The notes under the pieces: generated by a model
Told to the model about the DNA's origin: nothing
What the model saw: the letters and a program-made list of their open reading frames with translations, nothing else
Database searches by the model: none
Part shown: positions 23,821 to 34,721 of the stretch, one piece after another
How the letters are laid out: each line of letters begins with the position of its first letter
Numbering within the stretch: the first letter of the stretch is position 1
Source: Perkinsus marinus ATCC 50983
Taxonomy: Eukaryota > Perkinsozoa > Perkinsida > Perkinsidae
Direction: 5' to 3'
Assembly (NCBI RefSeq): GCF_000006405.1
Contig: NW_003210538.1
Coordinates: 1-64,000, forward strand
DNA length: 64,000 bases
Translations under genes and position numbers: made by a program

Positions 23821-24496
23821 TTACGTGGACCCAACCCCACAGTCATATCCCCGCTCCATTGCCAGAGTGGCCGTAGTATACCTAGATCTAGCCGCTTTGA
23901 TACCTCCCAAAGCCTTTCGTGTCGATTCTCGCAGGTCGCTGACGAGATCCCGGAATTCACCATTCACCACTCCTAGCTGGCGTTCCAGGTGCGATGCCAA
24001 CTCCTCCTTATGAACTTTGTCTGACTCTAGTGCTTTGATCCGCCGCACAAGTCGGGCGATCTTCTCCTCCGTCTTGGCCAGCTGGCTTCTTTTGATGCCC
24101 ACCTCCTCGATGGCCGTATCTCGTCGTCTCCGGTAATTCGCGACAGACTCAAACAGAGCATCAACCTTCTGTTGGAAGATTTTGCAGTTTTTGCCTGCGT
24201 CTCGAAGCTTCGCCTGAAACCGATACCATCACAGCCTCAATTACTGCATAATTTCATGATTAGACACTCTCAACCCGCAACCCTCGCAACACACAAGGCT
24301 CATTATTCCCCCGAATCTCAGCCTCGTCCCGGTTAATATTGTGATCGTCACGAACTCATCGTGATCCCACAAGGCTTGTGATCGTCACAGATTCCTTCCC
24401 CCAAGGAGTAGTACAATGGGCTATTCTTATTACCTGAAGCTCTGCAGCCTCCTCAACCGTCAATGGCGCTTCCTTCGCTATTGAGGCGGCCGACAT
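23821..24496 (-). CDS. Small coiled-coil protein of unknown function
   Basis: There are two exons. The first starts MSAASIAKEAPLTVEEAAEL (ATG at 24496) and ends at a GTAATA donor; the second is a long Lys/Arg/Glu-rich helix (KLRDAGKNCKIFQQKVDALF, KTEEKIARLVRRIKALE, ASHLERQLGVVNGEFRDL) ending YDCGVGST and TAA at 23821. The product is about 150 residues, mostly predicted coiled coil. No family can be named. The intron (about 24230-24430) contains two copies of the near-palindrome GTGATCGTCAC. Confidence 0.6.
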
Positions 24497-24677
24497 TACC
24501 ACTATTCAGTCAACAACCAATTCTTTTCTTCCCCCACTATGATGAACTCAACCACAGCTCCCTTTTCCGAAGCGATTAACCGTAGATATAACAGCAGCAA
24601 GCAATAGGACACTACTCATAAGAGTCACTGATCTTCACTTAGAGCAATCGTTCAAAGGCCTCATAGAGGCTCTAACG

Positions 24678-27342
24678 TTAACCGCGACTAGCGACCCAAA
24701 CTTGCGCCTCTCCTGTGCTGCCATCATTACCCAAGACCAGCAGATCTTCATCTCGATACGCACAGTCCTTCACGTCCAGATTGTCACTAGATATCGGTCC
24801 AGTGAAGTTGGATGCTCCGGACCACATACCTCGGCTCGTCCATGTAAGGAGCTCTCCCTTGTCCGTTACCACAGCTGCTGCCCCATCAGAGGCCCCACAA
24901 GCTCCCACTGCTCTCCCGGACACTAGACCATAGGGGACGTGCAACTCGGACATCCTCACGCCGTTAACACTACGATACACCTTGCCGCTCTTCACTGAGT
25001 ACTTCACGTTTTGAACAGCAGCACTCACAGGCTCCTCATGCATTCGACCACCAATAGCAGGGAATGACCATCTGTTATTGAACTCATCTCCCAGTACCAA
25101 GCTCGACTCCACCACATCTACTGTAGTAGGGTAGAAGAACGGGCCAGGCTCCAAAAGGTTTAGTCGGCTACTCTGGAAAGTCGTACAGGACTCCTCCAAC
25201 AACCTTCGGTGCTCTTCCCCACCTTCCTCAACGAGGCCAGCCTTATTGTTCCAACCCCACTCTGTAGCACCAGCGGCTACAGCACAAGTATACCCAACTC
25301 CAAAGAGCCAAAGGGCGGCAACAACTGCACCACCTGCCTTATATATCCTCCAGGGTAGTATCTTCGCCTTGGCAGAGTTCTCACGGAAGGTCTTCGTCAG
25401 ACTGGGCTTCTCCTCAGCTTGCAGTGCCCGACCCATAGCCAAGGTATCAGCTTGCATGGTGATACCGCGGCCAATACGATGGGGCCCTTCAGAGCCGCCG
25501 CTGTTACTCCCACCGTTGGGCGCTGCAGTAGAGGATGTTGATGAGGCTTGGGAGCCCTCTGGGATAGAACTGAGTGACTGCCCAAGTTCCCTCGTCTTCT
25601 GCTTGCGAATCATCTCAGCTACTTTAACCGAGCCAGTCTGATCATAAAAAGACTGACCATGACACCATACGTGTAGCATACCCGTGGAATGAGTTTGGAC
25701 ACCGGAACTTCTTCCTTAGTCACGGTGTTTCTGTGCCTCGTGTTTCGCTGCCTCTGCTCCTCATCAAGGCCCAGGACGTCAATCGACATGATCATTGAGA
25801 ATTTAGTGGGAAGGTCTCCGTCCGGCTCGAGACCTGAACCAAGAAGGACATTACACTCCAGCCGAGCATCGCACAGGTTTATGCCGCCCATAAGACTCCG
25901 AGGGCTACCAAAGGGCTCACCCAAGCTTATGAAGTATCCAATGAAGAGGAAGTGGAGGAAGTAAATGATAGGAGTAAGGATGTCAACAGTCTCTAGCCAT
26001 CCATCATGATCTCCAGGGACACCCCTCTCCATCCTAATGCGATACGTGATGTCAAACGTCGCGGCGAAGCCAGCTAGAATAGGACCTATTATGGCATCGT
26101 TTACGCCACTATAGCGACCAACAACTCTACCCGCGACTTGCAAGAAGGTAAGGGTCCAATGCTCCGGAGGCGACAACAAAAGATTCATTCTCTCGTGAAT
26201 GAGGTTGAATGTTAACATGAGAAGGATGAAGATCCACGGACCCCAGAAGTTGTAGGCGATGAAGTAGAACATGAGACCCATGTAACTGAAGCAAGGACGA
26301 TACCAAAGGAGTAGAAGCCGCGACCAAATCCTGCGCTTACCACAGCACGTTGACGAGCTGGTTGGTGCCGAGGACCATGAACACTCTCGCATAGGCATCG
26401 AAGCCTTGCCAATGTTCCTTCAATCGGTTGAATAAATAGAAGTGCTCCACGAATATGTTATAGTCCGTAGCGAGATCTCTGAAGTGTGTACAGCAATAAC
26501 CACTCAGAAGCTGAACCTCCAACCGTACTCAGTAGCCGTATTGCTTCCCAGAATCCTCGGAGCTGCTTCTCTCAGCTCATTATCCTCCTTCGCCCGAGCT
26601 CCCTTCACAGGGACGTAACTGATAGGAAGAACGAGTCCTCTATTCATTGCGTTGAAACAAATGACGCTACTTAGACATAACCGGTATTCTGAACATAGTG
26701 TCGAGCCCCTTGCGTTCGTAGTTCCTCAGGTCAGCACAGGCTGAGTTAATCTGCTCCTGGCCAGGAACTGGCAAACGCATCCACTGCGTTAACAGACGGA
26801 CGGCGAAGGTCTACAGGAGGAAAACGTACCAACTCTCCTAGTATTTGGAGAAGCGACCTCACCTGTGCTGTAATGGAAGCGTGAATAGAGAACCAGATGG
26901 ACATGACCAGGAAGAAGACAGCACTAGCCAGGTTGAGGGCCCATAGGAAGATGAGCCACGACGGTGATCCTTCCTCCGGACTGAGATAGTGTTATATCAA
27001 GAAACACTAATCAGTCGACCCGACTCACGTTTTGGCTTCGTAGTAGAATCCCATGACGAATCCAAGAGTGAGGGTATTGATAACGAGGTAGTTATCCATC
27101 TTACCAATAGTCAGTTCGAATAGATCTCTAAGATCCTCTCGATACAGTTGGACCTGTCAGAAGCATTCAATCTACGACTCGCAGCAGCAATGGTCCTATG
27201 GACTCACTTGGTTAACCCTTAATTTCTGCAACTGGAAGATACGCTCCTGATTGAGCTCTCTGTTGTACTGATAGGTCTCCCTATTGTACATAAACAGCTC
27301 GCCGAGACCTCCCAGTACGGCAGCTACTTCTACGAACACCAT
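24678..27342 (-). CDS. Multi-pass membrane protein, paralog A, with extracellular repeat domain
   Basis: About seven or more exons on minus. The N-terminus (ATG 27342) has GELFMYNRETYQYNRELNQE and REDLRDLFELTIGKMDNY. Hydrophobic segments follow (VINTLTLGFVMGFYYEAK, WLIFLWALNLASAVFFLVMS), then RLLTQWMRLPVPGQEQI and ATDYNIFVEHFYLFNRLKEH. More membrane spans are FYFIAYNFWGPWIFILLML and TPIIYFLHFLFIGYFIS, then KFSMIMSIDVLGLDEEQ. After a Ser/Gly-rich linker and a last span (GAVVAALWLFGVGYTCAVA), the C-terminal 220 residues are Gly/Val-rich and might form a beta-propeller-like ectodomain (YGLVSGRAVGACGASDG, GELLTWTSRGMW). Stop TAA is at 24678. Motifs align with those of the neighbouring gene at 27556-30721, so they are tandem paralogs. 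I associate such proteins with perkinsids and dinoflagellates, but no function is known to me. Confidence 0.7.
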
Positions 27343-27555
27343 ATCGAAATTCTCACTAGCAAAGAGAAAAGGTAAAGACCGTACGCAAAAGCACCTACAG
27401 TGATGATGTCCATGACCAAGACCACCCCAGAAGAACGAAACATTCAGTAGTGTACGAAAGGCCAATGGAACAGTTAGCAAAGTGGGAAAGATTACCCGAA
27501 TTACCCACTTCGTCATCATTGAGCTTCATTACTCATCTAAATGCCACCATCTTTT

Positions 27556-30500
27556 TCATTCGCTCTCTACAGTTACCTTCTGAATAAGCTGTGGATCTAT
27601 CGAGAAGTCCCGGGCGACCACCGCTTCGCTAGTGTGCTTGTCATAACCCAACAGGGAACCATCACAGGCCGACACCCACTCTATGTCAGCGCCCTCCGTA
27701 CCAGGAATCTCAGCTCGGCCTACTAGCCTTCCAGAAACCATAGACCATGCATCTACCTCAGAGTTCGGGAGGAGTATATAAGCATTATCCCCCGCCGTAT
27801 GAACAGACAACGCATCGGCGTACCGCGATACGCCAGGATACCACTGAGAGGTCCTACCATTGTTGAAGTAGATCTGGCCATCCTCACGAGCTATGGCAAC
27901 CCAGGCCCCTGTCGCGGACTGCGCTATAAGTCTAGGCTGGGGTGCGGACTCACCCAATGCTACTACCTCCTCCCCAGTAGCACACTGTATGACCTTCCCA
28001 CTCGACAAAGCACCGAGTTCGCCATTCTCCAGGATGAATACATCATCAATGATGGAGTTAGTGAGACCACACTTACGAGTGACTGCAGAGCTAAGGAGTC
28101 TCGAGCCCAACAAATCAGCTGTGTAGATCTCACTACCAGGACGACAAGCAATAGACGTGGGGGAGTAGAAGGTAGCACTATCAAGCAGAGCTGGAGTGCC
28201 GTAGGACACCGGTGAGGCCACCAAATGACGGTTAATGCCCTCCCTCACAGCAGCGTTGCGATCACCAGTGGTATCTATCTTCGCCACTTCCAGAGCTGTG
28301 TCCACTATCGCTCCACACCAGCAGAAGAGGGAAACCAGACTGCCAAAGTTGGTCATCTGAAATGAAAGCAGCAACATTGTACACAAGGCCCTCAACGACT
28401 AGCCCTACCCTCAAGGGCATCCTAGACCGTGCCTCATTGAAGCGGTTATCCTCGAGCAAGTGGAAGCCCTTAGTTTTCTGGACCTCCTTATAGGCCTTCA
28501 CCTTCTGCTCATACGTATCGAGCTCCTCCGGAATCAAGGAGAGGCCTCGAGCTCGACTCTGATGATACCAACAATACCACCAAGACGCCACATTCTACTA
28601 CCGAACTACCTGCAATGCTTCATCCGGCATCTCCCACTGGACCTCGCCAGTCTCACAGTTGAGATGATAAGGCATAGTCTGACCGTCCTCATCGACGTAC
28701 TCCAATCTAATCCAACCCTCTCTAGGCTGGAATGGAGTACCAGGGGTGCAGTCACCTCGGCCTTGCTCAGCTCGGACGGCACCCGCTAGGGCCTTTCGTT
28801 GGGTCACAAACTCGCTCTTCAAATGCTCCAGCTCCCGAAGCTCCTACAATAGAACAAATAAGCTCTCGGTAATCCACAGACAGAGCCGTTACACTATCGC
28901 TGAGGTGCTTCTGCTCCTTTTCCATTTCCCAATGCCTGAAGAGCCTTCCCAGACTTCGCTCGGTCGCCGTGCACTGCTTTCGAAGATCCTCAGAGATGTC
29001 AGGATGATACCCCTTCTTAGGATTCTCGAAGTTGATCTTGTCGCTGACCGGACCATAGGTATTGAGCGGACCGTCGTCAGGGAAACTGGGTAGGTTCAAA
29101 TGCCTAAGGAGTACCACCTAGATCCCTATCATCACACCACGTTCCCAGCTTACCCAGCTTGCATATGCTTAGGCTGGGCCAAGGGCTCAGCGACCTCCTC
29201 CATGGTCTCAACACCAAAGCCCATAACGTCAATGCACCACACTGTAGAGAACTTCACGGGCAACCCCTTGGCATCAGGTTTGCACAGGTAACTGATCAGA
29301 GGTTTTCATAGGATGATACCGAGGCCATTGTTACTACATGAAGAAAGCCTGCCAGCCTCCAGCCAATATGACGGCCACAAGGCCAGTGATTGCTCCACCG
29401 AACTCCGTGATAGCATAGGTATCCTCCTTCTGCACTTCATTGATATACAAAGCAGTATCGATAGATTGAAGGGCGAGTGGTACGAACAACAGAAAGAGCT
29501 GCAAGGTAAAAGTTCAACATGAGCTCACGCGTCCATCGACTCACCATGACCATATTCTCCCGAGGGGTAAGGAGGGCATTGATCTGCATATGGATATATG
29601 CAGCAGTGAAGCAACATATAGTATAAGCATAAGCGGCCCATGGTTGGTTGAAGAACACTCCATAGTATGCCAATGAGAAGTAGGACATTGCAGTGAGCAA
29701 CTGATTAGTGCCTGATCGAAACAAAGTAATACGACCATATACCTCTGAGGAGTATTACCCCAACACATGCAGACCCTGGCAAACGCCTCGTGGCACTGCC
29801 ACTTCTTGTGCATCATGTTAAAGAGGTTGAAATGCGCCAGGAATACCTCCCAATCCGTGGTCAAATCAGCCACGCCCTGGAGGAGGACCAGCGGGTCTTA
29901 TCTTATAGGAGTACTCCCGCCAGTATTACCCTGTTGGGTCTGTTTTTGTTTGCCAAACTCGAAGGTTGTGTCCTCAACTCCTTGGGGATATCATGACCAT
30001 ACTTTCGCCCTTGCTCGAACACAATAGGCACACGGAGCATCGACACGACACCACTGGCTGAAAGAATACAAGGTGATAAAATGCAAGCGGCGGGACTCGA
30101 ACCGGGGTGGACTATTACATTCATAATCCTTCAGTCGGGAAGCAGCATCTGCAATCTCCTGAGCACTTGGGACTGGAAGCCTCAACCATTGGGTGAGTGC
30201 ACGGACGGAGAACACTTGCGCGTTCACAGAAGCATGTAGGGCGAACCAGAGTGAGAACAGGAGGAATATGATCGACGTGCCTGAATAATCACTGACCTTA
30301 TAGCCTCGCGGTACAAACAACAGCTTGCCACCAAGAGGTACCACGTTCGAACCCCTCTCCCCACCCGTTACTACCAAGCGATATCGCGTAAGCCCAGAAC
30401 AGAAAGTTCTGCGTCGGTGATGGTATACGTCCTTTGTAGAACATCTCAATGCACCAGATTAACAGGATAACACTCACGGTCTGAACGGGACCACATGCTC

Positions 30501-30721
30501 CACAAAAACTATTCATTTCCCTATCTCACCGCGTAGTTGTCCATCTTTCCTATAGTAAGGCCGAATAAGTCATGAAGATCCTCTCGGTAAAGGTCAACTT
30601 GCCTAACACGCATCTTCTGCTGCTGGTAGAGATTCTTCTGTCGCAGCTCATTGTTGAATTTCCAGTTCTCTCGATTATACGAGAACAGCTCTCCACCGGC
30701 CTCCTTCGCGAACTCAGCCAT
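27556..30721 (-). CDS. Multi-pass membrane protein, paralog B, with WW-like module and extracellular repeat domain
   Basis: Ten or so exons on minus start MAEFAKEAGGELFSYNREN (ATG 30721) and continue QQQKMRVRQVDLYREDL and LFGLTIGKMDNY, matching paralog A. Further matches are RALTQWLRLPVPSAQEI, LTTDWEVFLAHFNLFNMM, membrane spans such as AYAYTICCFTAAYIHMQINA and KFSTVWCIDVMGF. Unlike paralog A it carries a WW-like module (EGWIRLEYVDEDGQTMP through GEVQWEMPDEAL) between the spans. The C-terminal exon (27556-28395) has a hydrophobic segment and a Gly/Asp/Val-rich repetitive region, possibly a beta-propeller (GKVIQCATGEEVVALG, YADALSVHTAGDNAYILL). The stop at 27556 lies 213 bp upstream of paralog A's start. 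The role could be a sensor or channel-like surface protein, but this is a guess. Confidence 0.7.
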
Positions 30722-31520
30722 GTGCCAGGATGAAGAGGATCAAGACAAGAGCAAGGCAACTGATAGAGCTCGAATACATTCCCCTCCCAGGATTCGAACC
30801 TGTGCGTGTCTAGGTCAACGCCAGCCACATATTTGGCCGATCAGGATCCCAGCTGAATCAGCCAAACCTTTACACCATCCATGCTGAATGAAACTTCCCA
30901 CCTAATATTATTTCACTATCTTCTCTCTACCAGAGAAAAATTTATGACCTCCTACGAAAAAACGAGTAGACTCGGGGAGTAGGAGTTCAACCGCAGCCTC
31001 TGCGTTACCTACTCCCGCGGCCCACGTCCTTCTTCAGCTCTCATGGACGGCGCAAAGCCACAAAACGGCGACGCTTCATCTCATGCGCGCACGCCCACAA
31101 TTAATGTTATTTTTCGCTCGCCATTTAAATAGAAAATGTACCCAAAAATTTTTCCCGAACCGACCTTAGGCTTCTTGCTAGATTGAATGAGGGAAGTAAA
31201 CCCATTTCTAGAGGAGATGAATGCATAATATGTTTTCGAGAGGTTTTAAAGTTGATAAATGACTAAATCTTCGACTTTGAAGATTGTGGTGCTCCTTCTG
31301 ACAGAGGCTCCCATCTGGGTGGGCGCACTAGCCCGATCAGGGAAGAAGCTGTTGAGACCTAGTACACCCACAGAGGTGAGCTGGAAGCGCACATTGTCAG
31401 CATTGAGAGCCATAGAGAAATGAAGCTACGAGGGTTCGAACCGGGGATCTTGAGTGTTCCTAGCAGCTCTCTCTGGTCACTACACCGACGTAGCCGGTGG
31501 CCAACCTCGATTGTCGACAG
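30722..31520. other. Intergenic region with tRNA-like B-box motifs
   Basis: No protein gene is certain here. On minus, 30790-30800 and 31432-31442 match the RNA polymerase III B-box (GGTTCGAAYCC). At 31432 the surrounding sequence can form parts of a tRNA shape but the T-stem does not pair correctly; at 30790 the T-stem pairs at four of five positions but no acceptor partner is found. They are more likely tRNA relics or tRNA-derived elements than working genes. An ATG at 31259 begins MTKSSTLKIVVLLLTEAP, a possible signal-peptide exon for the plus-strand gene that follows, but its reading phase does not fit the available acceptors. Confidence 0.4.
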
Positions 31521-32648
31521 GAATAAGAACAACTTCCGACTTCTTGCAGGCTCCTGCCGACCTATCTGAAGACTCTTTGACCGGGACCGACCTCTCTACT
31601 CCCACCGAAAGAAAACAGGTGAAGCCACTCAACTCTTTCTATAATGCTATGGCCCCTTTTCAGCTGGAATTGGGGTATGAAACAGTCCAGAAAGACGATA
31701 AAGAGGTTCAGGCTTTGGCAGACGTTACTCTCCGCACAACTATAGAGAGCACCTCAGCAAGCGAGGAGCCTGATTACCGGGCTATTGACGTCCTTCTCAA
31801 TCCTGACTTGCTGAAACAGGTGGAAAGGGATAATGCGGCTAAAGCCGTGCCTTTCAACAAGGAGGATGACATGAGAGACTACGGTAGAGAGCTCATGGAA
31901 AAATCACGTGCTCTGAGACTACAAAAGACCAACTGCGAAGCTACCGACCCCATGAGTTACTGGATTGCTCATCCGCACGGCGACTCGGGGAGATCAGTGA
32001 GCCACTTTGATGAACTATTCTGTTTAACTGCAGCACGATCTGACAGATAAAATGGACGGTGTCGCTGAAACTGGAGATGGATGACCCTGAGGATGGCTTC
32101 AGGATTAGGGAAGTGTCCAATTCTTTCGGAAAAAATTACGACCCGTAAGATCTAGCACCATCATGAAGTGTTCCCCATTATTTAGCTATCGACCATTCTG
32201 TGATCATTCACATTTTCTCTCCCACTGATAGTATAGTCGCTTCTCTCAATCTCGAAAAAGCGAGTCTTTCCTCAGGAAGCTAGCATTTCAATTCGAGAGG
32301 GAAAGATTAAGAACGTTAGAAGAAGAATCCATTAGGGTGATACTTCCTAGAGGATCAGAGACTGACTTGACAGATGAGGATCTTGAAGACTTATGCAGAC
32401 GGCAAATTAAAAACTACGCTAACTTCGCAGCTCGGCGGGCCAAAGTTCAGCCTCCTTTCTTGGATCCCTATACGAAGCCGGAAGATCTCAAGGGGATCGT
32501 TATGTGGCTCCTAGGACACAACTACAGGACAGCTCCGGTTGACTTGCTGTCCAGGTGGAACCCACATGATGACCTGATGCCTAACCATAAGCTAACGGTC
32601 ATAGGCAGACCTCCGAAACTCCAAGAACTAGAAGAAGATGTCCAGTAA
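31521..32648 (+). CDS. Unknown protein, three exons visible, 5' end open
   Basis: The plus-strand exons join in phase. The first runs from the AG at 31519-31520 (GIRTTSDFLQAPADLSEDS) to the GTGAGC donor after HPHGDSGRS near 32000. The second reads IKWTVSLKLEMDDPEDGFRI up to a GTAAGA donor near 32147. The third runs from about 32242 with RFSQSRKSESFLRKLAFQ and FLDPYTKPEDLKGIVMW to TAA at 32646-32648. The protein is charged and mostly hydrophilic, with no motif I recognise. A possible signal-peptide exon lies upstream at 31259, but its reading phase does not fit the available acceptors. The coding nature is well supported by codon continuity across introns; the function is unknown. Confidence 0.6.
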
Positions 32649-33894
32649 TCTCGACCTGGCGCATCGAATAGTGACACGTGTTGTCTCAATCAGCTTCATA
32701 TCGATGGCGTCATGAGCTATCTTTTGTAGGTGTATATGATGTTTAACGCATGTTTATGTTAGAGTGATGGATGTTGAACAGCACGTGTTGAGCTCTCTAG
32801 TCCACTGGATGTAAGGTAGTCCACTTCTTGCAACCGCCCGGAGGTGTCGTACATTGTGATTCATAACGTTGGGATGGATGAGGCTCTCATCTTGACCCTA
32901 TCTGAGAAGGGAGCTAAGTCTATCCATAAGAACAAAGCAACGCCCATACTAGGGGGAGGGGTACCGCTGGAAGTGGCAGTCGGTAAGGAATGATCGTCAC
33001 CGTGGGAGAACACTGAGACTGAAGTTTTGAAGTTCCTACTTCAACACTTTCCTCCGGGGACGGGCCTAGGCTTATCATCCTTCTCACTTTTTCCCCGTGA
33101 ATGAACATATCAACTGACAGACTTCACTAGAAATCGTTGACGTGGTGCTGAAGTATGGAATTGTTGCTACTCAATGTTGACTATGTTGATGCAGACAATA
33201 CAGTCGACGCAAATAACAGTGGGGGAGCAAACTTCGATACACACTCCAGGATGAGAATAGGACCGAGGTATTCACCTGTAGTAAGAGCTGATATGGTATA
33301 GCATTCTGTTATCGCAAGTGAAAGATGGCGATTTTGAACAGCAGTCTGAGAGTTGTGTTCCCTACAATCTGAGCCGCGCCGATAACAACGATTGAACTAT
33401 ACTCACTAGCTCGACAGTCGTAATCATCATCGAGCACAAGAACCGGTGATGAAAGCGTTATTCCATGGAAAGCATGACGGTAACGAGCCCTATGGACAAG
33501 AATAGAGAGAGACCTGTCCATGTACTGCGAACTGATGATGATAGTGCGGCCAGTTTCACGCAGTAGTCGATGTATCTAAGCTTGGGATAGAACGCAGGTG
33601 CGAATGAGAATTCACGACGAGCTTATATGCAGTAGTTGAGCACAGCGGTTGATTGTGAGATGAGGAGGATAGAACCCAGCGAGGCTAGTGGAACGAGAAT
33701 CTCGAGGAACCAAGGAGGAAACTCCTCTTGGGCTCATCCCTGGACCCGACTAACATGCGATCCTCAGTTCGATCCGCTGAACAGTGTTTAACGTTTAGTA
33801 AAACACACACTATTCTTTAGCGAATAGTGTTTAGTAAACACACCAGCCAAATCGGCCCGGGTTAGGGTGTCCAAGCCTAGAGAAACGAGAGCAA
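32649..33894. other. Intergenic, no gene recognised
   Basis: More than 1.2 kb without a coherent exon chain on either strand. Near the right end it holds the hairpin-forming repeat at 33786-33842. Confidence 0.5.
33786..33842. repeat. Hairpin-forming AT-rich repeat
   Basis: ACACTATTC and GAATAGTGT form a perfect 9-bp stem around a 6-nt loop. The flanks repeat GTTTAGTAAA twice, before and after the stem. This looks like a small inverted-repeat mobile element or its remnant. Confidence 0.6.
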
Positions 33895-34688
33895 TTACAT
33901 CCAGGATGATCTCGTGACAAGAACGGCAAAAGCAACCGATACAGCCAAGGACCCATTTAGCGTCGAGAAATAACGTTCCCCAGGGTTTGATAACAATGGT
34001 GAAAATTTTCCTAATAAGATGACATTCACACCGGAAGCTGATTGAAAAATGTTCCTAGCCATGTGGAATATTCTAAATGAGTTCCCCTCGGGAGCATTAT
34101 AGGTTCCTGGATGATTCTCTGGATACAACAACCCACCGATCGCTTGACGCGAGGCCACATTCTGAAGGTGGAACGTATGGGCCTCTAGACAGCTGCTGCA
34201 CCTCACAGAGTAACGCGTAGTATCTACGGCGGAAGACAGGTCAGAATATTTTATAGTAATCTGCCACTTCCGTTTAGCTTCTTCTCCTCTCGCTAGCAAA
34301 CACTCTTCCTCATCCCAAAAAGATCCACAGTTCTTGGCTCGATAATATAGCCAATCACGGAGTCCTTCTTGCTTGTTCGCAAAGTCGCCGGCAACGGGCA
34401 TGCAGTACCCACATATGCTATCACATAGGGAGGCGTCAGTCCCAAGCGTCGCCTACTTGCCATCACCACTGGCCCACCAAGACTTGCAAACACACTTGCC
34501 CGTTTGCCCAGTAGCGTCTGTAGTCGTGCAGTCTTCATCAGAATCACATCTAGCATTCTCATTATTGTTCCACATGGGCTCACTTCCTCACCTACGACCG
34601 ACTCTGTGAGACTTAGCCGCGACGGCGCATCGGCTATATGCATCGAGGAAGCCACTAGCACACAGCTCAGGGTAGGGTGACACAGCAC
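33895..34688 (-). CDS. Cys-rich surface protein with hydrophobic C-terminal tail
   Basis: The minus-strand exons encode NARCDSDEDCTTTDATG and GKCVCKSWWASGDGK, then ICGYCMPVAGDFANKQEGL and AKNCGSFWDEEECLLARG, and later YSVRCSSCLEAHTF. The last exon ends in a hydrophobic run (NGSLAVSVAFAVLVTRSSWM) before the stop at 33895, which could be a GPI-anchor signal or membrane tail. The C-D-x-D-x-D-C pattern also appears in the next gene upstream, so the two may be related. The first exon is uncertain; a hydrophobic stretch near 34640-34688 may be the signal peptide. It probably sits on the cell surface. The function is unknown. Confidence 0.55.
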
Positions 34689-34721
34689 CGATGACGAGCG
34701 AGAATAACCGTCGACATCTGA

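Noticed and set aside
31425-31500. A possible tRNA on minus with a 7-bp acceptor stem (GGCTACG with CGTAGCT)
   Set aside because: The acceptor arms pair, but the T-loop is two bases too close to the 3' arm and the T- and anticodon stems do not form, so it is not called as a tRNA.
32337-32648. A separate plus-strand gene
   Set aside because: Its frame continues upstream to an AG acceptor and joins in phase with two earlier exons, so it is the last exon of the gene at 31521-32648.
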